48,976 nucleotides of DNA from Bigelowiella natans CCMP2755 (taxonomy: Eukaryota; Cercozoa; Chlorarachniophyceae). The translations under genes and the position numbers were made by a program. Below, piece by piece: positions 11,770 to 24,487 of the stretch (the stretch's first letter is position 1; each line of letters opens with the position of its first letter). A model generated the notes under the pieces. The model was not told the origin of the DNA. It saw only the letters and a program-made list of their open reading frames with translations, and did not search any database. The DNA lies in the NCBI GenBank assembly GCA_000320545.1, contig ADNK01002891.1:5001-53976 (forward strand), read 5' to 3'.

Positions 11770-13474
11770 CTAAGAGAGAGAGATGACCTCCACATTATCT
11801 AGCCGTTGTATTGCCTCATCTGACACAAAATACATCCGTTCATAGTCCACGGAGCGCAACGAAGAAACCTCAGGCTCAGAGGAGTCATCAGCCTTGGCAT
11901 TTCTAACACCAGTACGTGGTCCCTCCTCTGACGCTGCGCGCCGAAACGCATGATGCCAACCTAAATGTGGAGGGGGGGGGGGGGGGGGGATACAAATGCT
12001 ACGGGATTAGAGATGGAGAAGGCATACGCACCGTTTGCCAAATGATAAAAGAAAGAGGTGTATTTATATGTTATGTCGCTGCTTTGGTTGCATACGTGCG
12101 TTCTCTTGATCGAGAAGCCCCATGTATGATGCTAGCAGCCTCGTTGTAGTCTCCAGGGATGGGGATGGCGAAGAGGATGATGATGCTGTCGGCGCAGGGT
12201 CGCTATGCCCCTCCGCTTATTATTACACATAATATCATTAGCGCAAGTGAGCAATTCAAACCAACTCTATTCTACATAGAAATAGAGGTCGCTTTTATAT
12301 TATTTTCCGTCACAACTACCTCTAATATAGTCCTCCACATTTATCGGCTGCATGTTTCTGGTCTGCCAAACAATCCTCTGCTCCGAGACGCCCCCCCCCG
12401 CACCATAGTCATCGTCACCGTGGCCATGATCAAGCTGGATGACTCCGTCTCTATGATTTTCTATCTTTCTTCGCAGATTGGCAAACTACGACATCGAAGC
12501 AGCAATCGAACAAAACACGTTTTTTTCAGCAATACAATATGAGAAAAGAGCAGTCCGTGAGTTTAACCAGATTGATTTAGACGGCACAGTCACGATATAT
12601 CGATTCAGTAGGATGGTTAGGAGATGTGCAGAGTACTACCGAAGGCCCTGGAAACACTCTTTGCACGTATAAGTCCACTATATTTCTCCATGTTACCTAA
12701 TACGCCACAACCCAATCTATTCTTAGCATATGCGCTATAGACACAACAGCGCGGTTCTTTATGCAAAATATCAGCAGATTTTTTCCTTCATACCCCCAAA
12801 AGCGCTATCTAATATGAATTTGCTGCTCCGATAACGAGTATACTAACCCTCTCCCCCCCCCCCCCCCCGAATACCTCGACGAAAGCATCCTCAACATCTT
12901 TTGGGTTGAAGACAACCAAACACCAGTTGTTGCTATCGCTCGTAGATGATGATTGTGATGATGACGATGCCGACGACGATGGGGACGAGGATGTGCATGA
13001 TGGCGATGATGACGAGGAAGAACGTAACCATAAGGATGGTGTGAGGAAGGAGGAAAAATAGCCGCCCACGGACGGAGTTTCCGGTCTCCATTCAGTCTGA
13101 GTGCATGCCATCGTGCGCATTCGATCGTGAAATATACAAACACACACGCACACACACACGCACGCACACACACACACACAAACACACAAACACACAAACA
13201 CACACGCTCAACCACATATTGTTGTGTTTTTACTTCACCAAAATTGCTGTACCCGACCTTTGGTATTGTAGCTATATGTGCAAGGAATTCAGGTCCAGAT
13301 ACCTGAGAAGCAGCATAATCATATCAATACATACCCTCCCCTCCCCACCATCAACCAAATCGCGAGCACTAGGCCCTCGCCATCCTTTTGAAAACCGATT
13401 CTCCCGCAAAAACACTACACACACACACGCACACACACACACACACATAGAGAGAGATCGAGAGAGAGAGAGAG

Positions 13475-13515
<41 letters not shown>

Positions 13516-14352
13516 CAGTCACACAAGCAGAGCACGGTGAGGATGGCAGTAGCACGCAAAACGCATGGGCAATCGAATACATGTGTACTATACACGCTAG
13601 CATTTCCTTAACGAATGCCACCACCCACCGGTGCATATAATCTTGGCTTGCGCCTGTAAGTGGCGGAGCTCTCGGCTTGTGTCTGTGCAATCTTCCTCGC
13701 AAAGTCTTCTGAGAGAAGCGATTGGCGCTGAAGCACCTCCTCCTTCTGATTGATTGATTTTACGGGATTTGAGCATTTCAGCAGGGGACAGACATGTCTG
13801 GCAGATGCGAAAGAGTAAAAAGCTTCGATGTCATCATCATCGTTGATTAAGATGTGTGAGCATGTGCGGCCATCCTACTATCCTACTACCGCCGTATCCC
13901 CACGACTACAAACAACTGACCGTTCCTGGCACGAGCCTCGCGCGTAGATGCGAGAGATCAGCGGTGAGAATGCTCACTGGGCAATTCACAACATGCACAG
14001 CAAAGGTCTATGGATTATGTCGCAATTCAAGGGAAATGGCAAATAGATTCGAATTTGCTGCCGCTGTCGGTAGTGATAACAACGACTAATACATTGGTAT
14101 CTGATATTAACGTGGGAGGCATCCTGCATCACCGGCGCTGTGTGCCTATATTCTCTACACCTGTATCGCCATCCTCGAGCAATTTGGCGAAATCTTTAGG
14201 ACTCAGCCCGAGGTTTTTCCTGTCCAAATCGGGGACTTTGGGGTTGTATATCGTGGGGCTCAACGCGTTTGACATCAACCAGTAAGTCGCCTGGTTTAGT
14301 AAGAATAAAATCAATCACTTCTTCCATCTCCCCCTTCGCTCCCCTCTCCCCC

Positions 14353-14415
<63 letters not shown>

Positions 14416-15111
14416 TTCTCTCTCCCCCTCCCCCAGAGTTCCATTTTCGATTGACAAATTAAATGGCACTCGTTTGTTCCTTACCGATCCGATGAGACCT
14501 GACATCACCACGAATGCGACTCTTGTTTGTGTCGAGGGAGCACCAGAATTCGCACCGCTAATTAACCACAACATAGAGGGCAGGCAAGAACATGGCCGGT
14601 CAGTGGGTGGGATGGCTTGACTAAAAGAGCTGAATTCTGCCGTGCTTGCATTTAGAATAGCTTAGCCGGTGACAACGAAAAGCAACGCCCCTCCAGCATC
14701 TAAAAAAATAAGGCAAGCCCCCCTGTGTCTGTCCTCCACCCTTTCTAATTGCAAGGTCTCTTACTGGCATCGCCCTTGACCGATCAATACGTCGCTACTC
14801 GTAATACGCATGAATCAACTACATTTCCTGCTGCTACTACGGCTGAGCGAGGAAAACGGCGCACCCAACGGGCATGCTATGACAATATACCGTGGTCCCA
14901 CCCTCCCTAGTCTCTGGGGCGACGGACGACTCGAAAGCATTCTTCGAGGCGAGTGGTGTGATCGTAGCAAATGGCCACGTGCCATTGCCTTCTGCCCCGA
15001 GCCCTGGAACCACGTTAACCTCTGACCAAGTTCAAAGCGATGATGGCTATGGAAGTGCCGAGCGTAAAGCATTGCTCTGGTGCGCCTGCACGACCGCACA
15101 GAGACCAGCAT
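11770..15111 (-). CDS. Unknown protein with probable mitochondrial presequence, 11 exons, about 501 aa
   Basis: Exons (minus) 15111-14891, 14557-14485, 14290-14161, 13976-13921, 13874-13629, 13302-13258, 13096-12875, 12696-12594, 12448-12320, 12185-12096 and 11960-11770 keep phase at every GT-AG junction and end in TAG. The first about 75 residues are rich in R, S, H and L with almost no acid residues, as in a mitochondrial presequence. A single hydrophobic helix follows (VAFVVMSGLIGSATYWLM, about 86-103). Then come SPTIYNPKVPDLDRKN, a DDDDIEAFYSFA segment, CPLLKC, a serine-rich insert (about 281-310), WCLVVFNPKDVEDAF, FPGPSVVLCTSPNHPTE and an acidic C-terminus. I recognise no family. Exon 8 could instead end at 12588. 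Exon order and phase make the model credible, but exon 2, where other frames and the plus strand are also open, is the weakest. Confidence 0.72.
13138..13206. repeat. (CA)n microsatellite in intron
   Basis: Imperfect CA/CG-interrupted run, in the intron between exons 6 and 7 of the unknown mitochondrial-type gene. Confidence 0.9.
13435..13513. repeat. (CA)n(GA)n compound microsatellite
   Basis: Compound CA then GA tract interrupted by ATCGAG units, inside the intron 13628-13303. Confidence 0.9.
14356..14415. repeat. (CT)n(TA)n compound microsatellite
   Basis: Adjoining CT and TA runs inside the intron 14484-14291 of the unknown gene. Confidence 0.9.
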
Positions 15112-16511
15112 TGGAACGAGTGGTTGTCTCTCAGTCGGGCCGGGGCTTGTTACAGATGTTGCAGGATGTGTTGCAAGAAATACCCTGGATTTTCCCCGGG
15201 ATAATCCTATATTTGATCACCATAACGTCACATTTCGATTCAGAAAACTGACTTTCTGTTTAGATTCATCAGGTCGTCCATATCACGGTTACAGTGCCGA
15301 TCAAATTCTGTCGAACTTCATTCATGCTGCATTCATTCATTCATTCGTTCACTTCAGCCCTACGACAGGTCAAAAACCAAGGTTTACCCAAACATACACA
15401 ACATTCCATGTCGTTTTTATCGGACGACAACCAAGAAAACAGGGATTTATTCATGAATGGCATGCAATTCAGTTAAAGCCATTAATTGCCTGCGTTTCTG
15501 GAAGAAATTCTTCTGTTTTGTCAGCCGAAGATGGAATCCGGTTGTGTTTCATAACAACAACAACAACGGCAATGCCGCAGGGAGGCAGATGCCACGACGC
15601 TTTCTTCATTGTTCATTGTTCATTGTTCACGAGCAACGAGTTGCAATTTAGTTTCCAACGCTCAGCGTTCTGGCCAAAAACCGCAATGAGATGCTGAGGC
15701 GCATGAGATTGTGAGAGGCTGCCAACAACCTCCAAAGTGTCAATGTGTCTCTGAAAGAGTGAGGCCCACGTTCTGGAGTTCTCTCAGCCGTGCAACCGCA
15801 TTGCATTTTTCACTCCCAGTGACGATGCGGAACATGCTAGCATGGTGGAAGAAAGGAGAGAGGAGAAAGTATCGACAATGGGTCTAGAAGTGTTTGCTGG
15901 TGTGGCACCAGCAAACCAATCCGTCACAGTTGAAAGCAAGATGACGGCATTGCACGCCACAACGTCGGTCTAGCGGTGCTGCAAGTTGTTCTACCTCGAG
16001 CGCTCATTCCAATCATCAAGAAATGAGTCATCACCCCATGCCCAGCAAGCATGTGCATGCACATTGTCATCCAAGTGGGTTCTTGAATCACGCATATGGC
16101 ACGTTACATTTAGCTATATAGGACCGTACGTTGCTCTTGCAAACACGACTCATGAAGTGGCAGCAGCACTTGTCGTCTCAATCGAAGCAGTAGCGCTAGC
16201 GAGCTAGGCATAATGGCTAGCGCATGATGTCTCTTTTTAAAAAACCATTTTATTAACGACATAGACGAAATCGTTCTTCCACGAATCGTTCGTTCCTGAG
16301 CTGGGATCCATATGATCTAGTGATGCTGGAAGACAAACGTTTCACATCACAGTTTCACAAAACCTCTCCAATGCTAATAGCTCCTGGTTGACAGAATGAG
16401 CATTTCCGGCCTAAATCGACGAACAGAATCTCAATTTATTATGAAACCTTAATTGGTTGGCGTGACATACTTCTAAGACAATCTGTTCCTTCTGAGAATG
16501 AATGAATTGTT
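15112..16511. other. Microsatellite-poor intergenic stretch (island 2)
   Basis: Between the start of the unknown gene and the end of the JmjC gene there are 1.4 kb without long simple repeats. The palindrome CATGCTAGCATG lies at 15833-15844, and CTAG/GCATG words are frequent to about 16215. A plus-strand open frame runs from 15080 to 15697 (205 codons) with a plausible middle part (TLDFPRDNPIFDHHNVTFR), but it overlaps exon 1 of the opposite gene and its ends are repetitive, so I do not call it as a gene. Confidence 0.45.
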
Positions 16512-16794
16512 CTATTTTGTAATATTTTGCACCCCACCTTCATCAATGATTGCTGGAGGGCAGTCCTGTTGAAGGATAAAAACATCGCTCATTGATGGAG
16601 GGCGAGAAATGCAATTCTCAAATTGGAAATACTCGGTAGTTTCAATGGTTTGATAGATATTTCGAAAAAATAGAATCGCTCTATTCGCAGAAATAACGGG
16701 GAAAATGAACACCTTCGCTCCTCACACCACCGACTTTCTGTATACCCGGCATAACTGCAAATCACAAAAAAGACGAAATCAAATCCCTTCGCAG

Positions 16795-16837
<43 letters not shown>

Positions 16838-17222
16838 GGCAATTGCGTTCAAAACTCCGAAAATATCGGGTGAATCAGCAGTATTCTGGCTTCTTTCGCT
16901 CTTGATTTTGATGATGTAATTCCACGATTTTGAAAAAAAAAACACACACACATAAGCCCGAATAAACATGCAGAAATCAAGAAAGCGGTCAGGGGCTCTC
17001 CAACCTGAAATAATCTTTTTCCATGAAGGCGAACTCCTCTTCCCCCCCCCCCTCGAAATGCTTGCACAGGGGCCGTGCGCTTCCCTTGTCGCAATCCGCA
17101 CGATAGTAGGCCATCTGAGCTGCAAGAGGGCATTCATCGAATGATAGTCAGTTTAAGCGCGAGACTGTACCGAAATTCATAAATGTGAGTGCGTGTGTTT
17201 GCCTCAAGATTGGTAAGAGGGG

Positions 17223-17258
<36 letters not shown>

Positions 17259-18112
17259 CACTAGAGTCTCTAGGGCTGGCATAATTTGCCGTAATGGCTA
17301 TTGTTTCTTCCAAATTTAAGGCCCCTGGAAAAAATGAATGATAATATAAATCAACTTAAACCATACACATACACACTCGCAATGAAGTTTATATAAATTA
17401 ACAGTTCCCCAGCATTTTTGAGGAGAATAATCGGTATTCTCCAACATATTTCTCACTCCGCACTGTTTATTGTACTATACCATGAGGTGAGGAATTCGGT
17501 ATATAAATAACATCCCCGGCATGTAGCTCTCCCTAAAAAAAATAGACACGATACATTCAAACGCTATTGTTTTTTGCTAGATGTCATATTCCTTCCACAA
17601 TGTATGCACGGAGAGAGGAAAGAGGGGGGGGGGTTACACGTGCGCAGTGGTCAATTAGGGCACATGCCAAAACAATTGGCCGTCGGCTATGCTATGTAAA
17701 TGCCTTCACCTCATATACGTGCAACTCACACATTTTTGGAAAGCGCCGTTTGTAGCTATCCGGCCGAAATATCTCAAACTCTGAGAGATCACACATGGCC
17801 ACGCGCACCCAAGTAACATACAGGAAGTCAAATATACTCATTCCCGTTGTTTTTGGCGTGGAAACCGAACTCGCTAACGACCATAGGATTGCGACGGCTT
17901 GCGAAAAGCCTCAGGATAAATGGCTGAGGAAGTCTCGTAAGGTCTATTTGTAAGATGACAAGTGAGATTATACGCTCAATCCCTCAGTGCTGCAGTGAGT
18001 TGTGATCGAGTTTATTTTGACAAAAAGGTGAAGTTTTATCCAGATATTGATCTCAGATTCATATATACATATATTATATGAATAAGTATTAAAAAAATAT
18101 TTTTTCCTACAT

Positions 18113-18153
<41 letters not shown>

Positions 18154-18644
18154 CGTGAAGTTTGCGCACATATTTCATGTCTACATATAAATTCACCCAG
18201 GCTGAGAAGAGTCTTGATCTAATATTGAAGGCCAACTAAGAATCGTGTAAAAGGCTGATAAGTTAGTCTCACATTGGGAAAAGCTCTACATCTACGCACA
18301 TACACCCCACCCGCCCCCACGCATATATCTATAATATCATGTATTCATATATAGCATATTACACCTTCTCGCTTCCGGGTTAACAAGATGAGCATTTAGC
18401 GACGGCGTGAGAATGCGAAAGAGCTTCTTGCCTCTCACCAGCTAATGTTTGAGAAACACACCACCGAATATCACAGAAATGCGGCAAATATACCTTGGTC
18501 AAAAACATATTGGAATCACATCAATGCGAGCAAGCGATTGTCGCATCGATTATAGACACATATGCACATCTTCCACATTCATGTAAAAACGCGAAAAACG
18601 GCGCAAAGATGTAATTCGAGAGGATGTGGGTCGCATTATTAGAG

Positions 18645-18688
<44 letters not shown>

Positions 18689-18836
18689 GTGCGCGTGCGA
18701 GCACATTTGTTTATATGTATATTCTTGTGTTCCTGGGTGATGCTACCCCCATCCAGAATGGAAGGCCGTCATCGTCGTAATGAATCTACCAACGAATTAT
18801 GTCGATGATGTCAAGATGATGCTGCAGTCGTCGTGT

Positions 18837-18890
<54 letters not shown>

Positions 18891-19063
18891 ATGTGTACAT
18901 ACACATTCTTTACATTAGCCAAACCACACGCAAGCATCCACGCTAGCATATAAACGCCCCTGTCTCCCTCTCACATCTCCCACTCTGTACACATTGCGAC
19001 TGCTGTAGTTATTACCTCGGATCTTGTCTGCGGACTGCCAATCATCATTGTGGGCCAGAAATA

Positions 19064-19101
<38 letters not shown>

Positions 19102-19157
19102 TTGCAGATTGTGTGGTTTTCGTCCCGGCTGAAGCACTCGGTTGTGATTGTGCGTGT

Positions 19158-19231
<74 letters not shown>

Positions 19232-20074
19232 ATGTTTAAAGGCGCGAGCTTCGTATTTCCACTCTTGACCCCATAAAGCCTTTGTGATGATCGTGAGTAG
19301 ATACATTTCGGTACCAACAAAAGCAAACCGATACGACTTGCAAATTCAGCGACTTAAAGTCCGCCTCACCTGACATTCTTGGGATTCCTCGCAGCGTCTT
19401 TGCGGGAGAGAGTCTGTAAGGAAATCGTCGGATGTTAGTGATTGTGCATACTCTACTTGGCCATGCGAGCAATGGATGGAAAAGCTGTGATTTTGCAATC
19501 GCTAATATCACATGCGTGACACCGCCATAACAGCGCGCCCATTCTACATAGCCCTGCAAACAACCTGCAGGAGGCATTGCGAGAAGTACTTCGGAATCTG
19601 AAATTATATATAAAATTTCAATTGTCTGCAGCTCATCAACTACATATGCGTATCTTTATTTCACCATTTCTGAAATAAACGCTGCACGTCTTAACATCAT
19701 CATCATAGGCATTATAGTGCTTCAAGGAAAGTTACAAGTGGGTGTAGATGTAGAGCTATTTTGCCGAAATAAACCTTAAAATCCCTTGTGAGAATTGGAC
19801 ACTGATCTACAATCCCATAATCAAAGCCGTATCTAATGATGCAGCAGACGACGTTAGCAGGTAGCAAACTCCGCATTACATATATTCAATGGAGACGGAT
19901 GCAAACTGATGGCATTGGCCACGCTCGTGATCTGTATGGTTTAAGAGTGCTTTTGTGGCGAAAGAAGGCCTTCATTTCTCTGTGCGTTTTGGGATTAGGT
20001 CTAAGAGATGAGGGCAATGGGAGAAACCACCTTCGTTTTTTCCAATGTAAAGATTGGTACTCTTTTTCCTTCAT
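16512..20074 (-). CDS. JmjC-domain oxygenase, about 14 exons, with an in-frame TGA
   Basis: Exons (minus) 19969-19880, 19832-19775, 19597-19565, 19413-19370, 18569-18494, 18441-18363, 17923-17882, 17780-17719, 17532-17481, 17324-17262, 17119-17005, 16754-16713 and 16680-16512 join in phase and end in TAG; a first exon 20074-20031 is tentative. JmjC proteins are Fe(II)/2-oxoglutarate hydroxylases or demethylases. Seen in family order: YGFDYGIVDQCPILTRDFK, then IPKYFSQCLLQ; the metal-site region; LVRGKKLFRILTPS; IYPEAFRKP; LHAGDVIYIPNSSPHG with the second metal His; and ALNLEETIAIT. This resembles the JMJD6/HSPBAP1-type clade. A TGA codon at 18523-18521 sits in frame between His (18526-18524) and Cys-Asp of what would otherwise be an HxD motif. 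The enzyme may therefore be inactivated, recoded or mis-sequenced here. The 5' end is not settled. Confidence 0.78.
18838..18892. repeat. (TA)n(GT)n microsatellite in large JmjC intron
   Basis: Adjoining TA and GT runs within the 800-nt intron 19369-18570, which also holds (GT)n at 18646-18692. Confidence 0.9.
19151..19230. repeat. (GT)n(GA)n microsatellite
   Basis: GT run passing directly into a GA run, in the same JmjC intron. Confidence 0.9.
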
Positions 20075-20185
20075 ATACCTACATATATAATCTACATTTA
20101 TATGTATTTATATTCATATCTTTTTATATATGATTTCGTACATTGTTAGTAATGTGTGCTTTCATCTCTTCTCTCCCTGCGACCC

Positions 20186-20216
<31 letters not shown>

Positions 20217-20481
20217 CCCCTCTCTCTTCCTTTCTCGCTGCGTATGATTCAGCCTATACAAACAGTCTGTGTGTGCGTGTGTCTTGTGAAAGATTTATAG
20301 CTGGCCAACATGAGAAAGTCTTCAAAGTAGGTGAAGGTGTTATCGCCCAAATTGCCCCTAACAAATTGCCAGAACCGTCGGATTGACGACGACGTGCGTT
20401 GTACATTATCAATGCAGGAAGAAGCTAGGATTCATGAATAACGAAATACGACAAAGTACCATTTCTATATATACATATATT

Positions 20482-20519
<38 letters not shown>

Positions 20520-20671
20520 CAATATATATATTACTGTCTGTGTGTATGGGCGTGTATTTTCCCTACTATGCGATGAAGATTTACACAGATGTTAGGTTGG
20601 GAATACGTGTACATATGCATCGTTACTTTCCAATTAGATCGGCGTAGCTCCATCTAAACAAACACACCATA

Positions 20672-20711
<40 letters not shown>

Positions 20712-20772
20712 CATGGGCCGAAGCAAACCCATACAAATTAAACTCAAGCCTAACTACACACACACAAGCGCG

Positions 20773-20817
<45 letters not shown>

Positions 20818-20874
20818 GCATGTAATATCTAAACTTGCATCGAATGTCGGGCAAACACACCTTTTTGCTGGCCA
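20075..20874. other. Divergent region rich in simple repeats
   Basis: Holds (CT)n near 20190, (TA)n near 20484-20530 and 20676-20705, and (GA)n near 20776-20815. Both strands show an open stretch at about 20290-20390: the minus strand reads IRRFWQFVRGNLGDNTF, possibly an upstream F-box-like exon of the JmjC gene; the plus strand reads EKVFKVGEGVIAQIAPN. I could not decide between them. Confidence 0.35.
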
Positions 20875-20986
20875 ATGAGTAGCAAGGCCCTTGAATATCT
20901 GAACATGAAGAAAACCACATTATACCACCATACAGATGCGTATATGCACATCCAAATTGCCTACATCATAGAAAACATGCTTCTTG

Positions 20987-21025
<39 letters not shown>

Positions 21026-21289
21026 ACTATACACAAGCACACATACACGCACACGCGTACTGTATATCTCCATTCGTCAAGACATTATGGACATCGACAT
21101 ATACGCGTGCGCGTGCGCGTGCGCGTGCATGGTCATACCACAGGAGCGTGTGTGTACTTTGCATAGAAATTCTTCCACCGAGACATCTGACGAGTAATTA
21201 CGTTTGAAAGGGTACGTATAGGTTGCTTTGATTCTTCGTGATGGTCATTTAACTTGCAACATCTAAATTCGCACACACACACACACGCG

Positions 21290-21336
<47 letters not shown>

Positions 21337-21473
21337 GCATACCAGCGCCACGTACATTTAACACTGCTCGTGTTTTTTTTTTAATGTAACTCGTCTTCGA
21401 GCCTCTACTCGGCTGCAACTTACCAGATGCATTGACTCTTTGAATCTTATATGTTGACCAGCTACCGTCACAA

Positions 21474-21518
<45 letters not shown>

Positions 21519-21895
21519 AATACACACGCATTCACACGCCTTACGACCGAGTAAGAATTGAGATTGTAAAATCATATTTTTGTGGAAGAACCAACCACTC
21601 ACTGTTCTCCTGGCTTAGCACCGGGTCGATTGGATTGCCTCCATTCTCTCTGCTGCTGCTACTGCAGCTGCTGCTGCTGCCTAATTCTCTCGAGCCCGAT
21701 AACGTGCAGGTTTCTTTCTCTTCAAGGCCATCATCACCCGCGCCTGATGGGAAAATGCGTCCGTTTTGTGAGAAATTGCAAGCAGTTATTCTTGATGACT
21801 TGTTTATTTGCCACCGTCTTTCAAAGCAGCAGCGTCTGCTAGATAGAATAGAATCGTCGCAACGGAGGAGAGGGGTGAGCGGCCCAGCCCCATGA
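20875..21895 (+). CDS. Small unknown protein, 3 exons, about 132 aa
   Basis: Exons 20875-20939, 21167-21193 and 21589-21895 join in phase (2, 2) and end in TGA. The product starts MSSKALEYLNMKK, has a leucine-rich run (SLLLLLQLLLLP) that could be a membrane segment or just a CTG-repeat product, and ends with a basic helical region (CHRLSKQQRLLDRIESSQRRR). The opposite strand of the last exon is closed, which supports this direction. No family is recognised. The middle exon is only 27 nt and upstream exons may exist. Confidence 0.42.
21274..21334. repeat. (CA)n/(CG)n microsatellite
   Basis: CA run with an internal GCGCGCGC block, in an intron of the small gene; further CA runs lie at 20987-21015 and 21477-21515. 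Confidence 0.9.
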
Positions 21896-22253
21896 TCTCC
21901 GAAATGATCAATAAATTCAGACTACCATGGATGCTATTAGAGATAATAGGTGCTTCTTTTTACTCTGCGACATATTTATATTTCGATTCAGCTGAATTAT
22001 TACCTGCGTTTTATCTATTATGAATTATATATTCGGAACACCTATAGCTTATCCTTTATCGGGTGATTCAATTTTTCATAAACGCCGTTTGATTTTTAGG
22101 AAATATGGCTTTCTTCTTTGTCGCAGATTCTATATTACATTAAATTCTCGCGTTTTATCAAACGAAGAGAATATTATGTCCAAATGAGCAATCATAATCC
22201 AGACTGCCCCCCCCCTTCTCCCCTGACACACGCTATCTGCTTCTTTGCAAACG

Positions 22254-22539
22254 ATGAGTTCCGCAGCAGTCAAGCGGGCGGGTCTTCTGATGATGATGCT
22301 ATCACGAAGTACGAATCGAATGCGCGTCTGGGGGGGTGGTGGGTCACAGCACGGTGCGATTTCATCGATCCATTGCATTGGAAGAATGAATAATCCTGGA
22401 GCCTCAGTATCCGGTACTGTGTGGAAAGGCCCTCCAGGTTATTCGGAGAATGCAACGATATGCGTTCGCATATGTTTGTGTTGAGTTGTCTTTAGGAGTG
22501 TAGTATGCTAACTTTTTGTTCTATGTGTTGGTGTTTGCG

Positions 22540-22631
<92 letters not shown>

Positions 22632-23879
22632 GTGTATTTTTGTACGTAATGTGTTTATGTTTTAGATTCACCTGTTATCAAGTTATTTACGAAAGAAGAC
22701 TGCAGCTTATGCGATAAGTAAGTGGCCACAAATACAACAGTATTTCTCAGTTATGAAGCTCGTAACCTTTAAGGCTTTCGATTATATTAATATATACGAT
22801 ACCGAAACGATGCGGATTGAAATTGATTACAGAGTAAAAGACACGCTAGCAGCACTCAAAGACGAATATCCTCATACTCTGGCAGGTGATTCTCCTCCAC
22901 CCCATGCAGATATTCATCCTTGTTTCTTTCTTCGTTGATTTCACATCACATGAGCAATGATTTCTGTCGCGCCTCATCCTCATCTGTTGCTTCGGTTAGC
23001 TGTTGATATCACCGATGAGGAGCATCAAAACTGGTATAATAAATACAAATTTGATATCCCAGTCCTACACATAGAGGTAAATAGCCGTTCGCAGCAGCTT
23101 GCTGCAACAGCTGATTAGAGTAAAAAAATTAAGCTGCATTAAGTTTCCATTGCTGCTTATATCGAGCATTTTCATGTGCTTTTAAAGTCCAATATTGCAG
23201 TGTGCCTGAGTTCTGCGCCCTTCTATAACTCAACTCGAATAATCATCGTGGTATTGTTAGGGAAAGTACTTTGCAAAGCATCGACTTACAGAGGAAGAAG
23301 CAATGAAAGTAAATCGTACCCAGCCCATTTGCATATGAATGTTTATATTATATACATTATATGTATTCCTAACTTGTACCTACCATATCAGGGATTAGAA
23401 GAAGCTAATACAGGTTGCAGTGAATATCATTTTCAATCATTACCAGACAGATGAAGTCGAGCTCGCAAACGCATTCAGCGTGTTTGCGAACGAAATGGAG
23501 CTTAGCTTATTAAACAAGGGAGATCGTTTTTTAGAGTGCCCTCTCTGTCTCTACCTCGTCTATTTGCTACTTCGTTGTGTTTTGGTAGTGGGCCGACGCT
23601 TATATTTATCTTAAAAGGCCTGGTTTTTATTTTCCTTTTGAATCTGTAAATCGTTCATCTCGTTGGCATGTATTCCCTCACCGATCTCTCCCTGTTGGTG
23701 CGGTGGATAAGGCGCATTTCTCGAGCGACAGGGAGAACCTGATTCGTCAGGCGTGGATTTTAGGGATTAAGCGCGGCGTCCTCAACCACCGCGAAGTAGC
23801 ACAGCATGTTCGCGAGCTTGCTCCTTCCCCCATCCCTTCTGCAGCAAGCGCGTTCTTTGAAGATCCAGCTCTAGGATAA
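22254..23879 (+). CDS. Glutaredoxin-like (YDR286C/C5orf63-type) protein with long C-terminal extension, 8 exons
   Basis: Exons 22254-22437, 22666-22717, 22833-22885, 23000-23076, 23261-23308, 23392-23413, 23451-23535 and 23618-23879 join in phase to 260 residues and end in TAA. After an Arg-rich, acid-free N-terminus that looks like a mitochondrial presequence comes a thioredoxin fold: IKLFTKEDCSLCDK with the CxxC pair C74/C77, then AVDITDEEHQNWYNKYKFD with the cis-proline strand IPVLHIE, then GKYFAKHRLTEEEAM. Small DUF836 glutaredoxin-like proteins normally stop about here. This one continues for about 120 residues (WHVFPHRSLPVGAVDKAHF, LIRQAWILGIKRGVLN), of no family I recognise. Exon 6 is a 22-nt mini-exon. 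Reading on at 23413 would instead end the protein at 23454. Confidence 0.87.
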
Positions 23880-24487
23880 GTGCAGGATGCTCCCTTGCTA
23901 TGACGACTCACACCAGGAAAACATCTGTAAAAAAGGCGAGGCAGTGCGCAGCATCCTCCATGGTTCGTGTGCGCGCGTCGTAAGCAGACTTCCATGTCTA
24001 GATGTATAGCGGTGGGAATCAAGACCTGATGTGCATCAAAGCCTCGGTTTGACAGAATGCACGCGACACGTACTAGCGTACTACGTGGTAGCTTCATCTA
24101 CCCAGGCTGCCATTTTTGATTTGCGAGATTATCTCTGTCAAATATACAAACTGCGCGCTGCAGCACGTACGATTTAGCCGAAGCGCTATATATATGATAT
24201 TGGAACATGAACAACGCAAAAACCGCAGTATATCAGCAGTGCTGTAGGCTAAGGGCCTCTGCAACGAAGCCTGCAGGCAGCGTATGCATTCGCAAATATA
24301 GCATTGGAGGGCAGCGTTAGCATTTGAATTAAAATGCATAAGTAAGCTAATATGTACAGCAAAAAACGCCCAGTGAGAGTGCACGGCGCGGCAGCAAGCT
24401 AGTAGCAAGACACACAACGGTGTATGCTCATGATATGTGCTGCGATTGCGCGTACTGCCAAATAATTCATCATCTGTATATACTACA

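Noticed and set aside
14161-14630. Plus-strand exons with an adhesion-like look (NGTRLFLTDPMRPD) joined by a good GTAAGT donor
   Set aside because: The minus-strand exons here keep phase with eight further exons and a presequence exon, while the plus-strand reading has no supported continuation.
16589-17137. 182-codon minus-strand open frame
   Set aside because: It reads through a (TA)n tract as Tyr-Ile repeats; the true JmjC exons in this interval use other frames and splice sites.
20285-20388. Possible F-box-like exon of the JmjC gene, or a plus-strand C-terminus
   Set aside because: Both strands are open and neither could be linked in phase to other exons.
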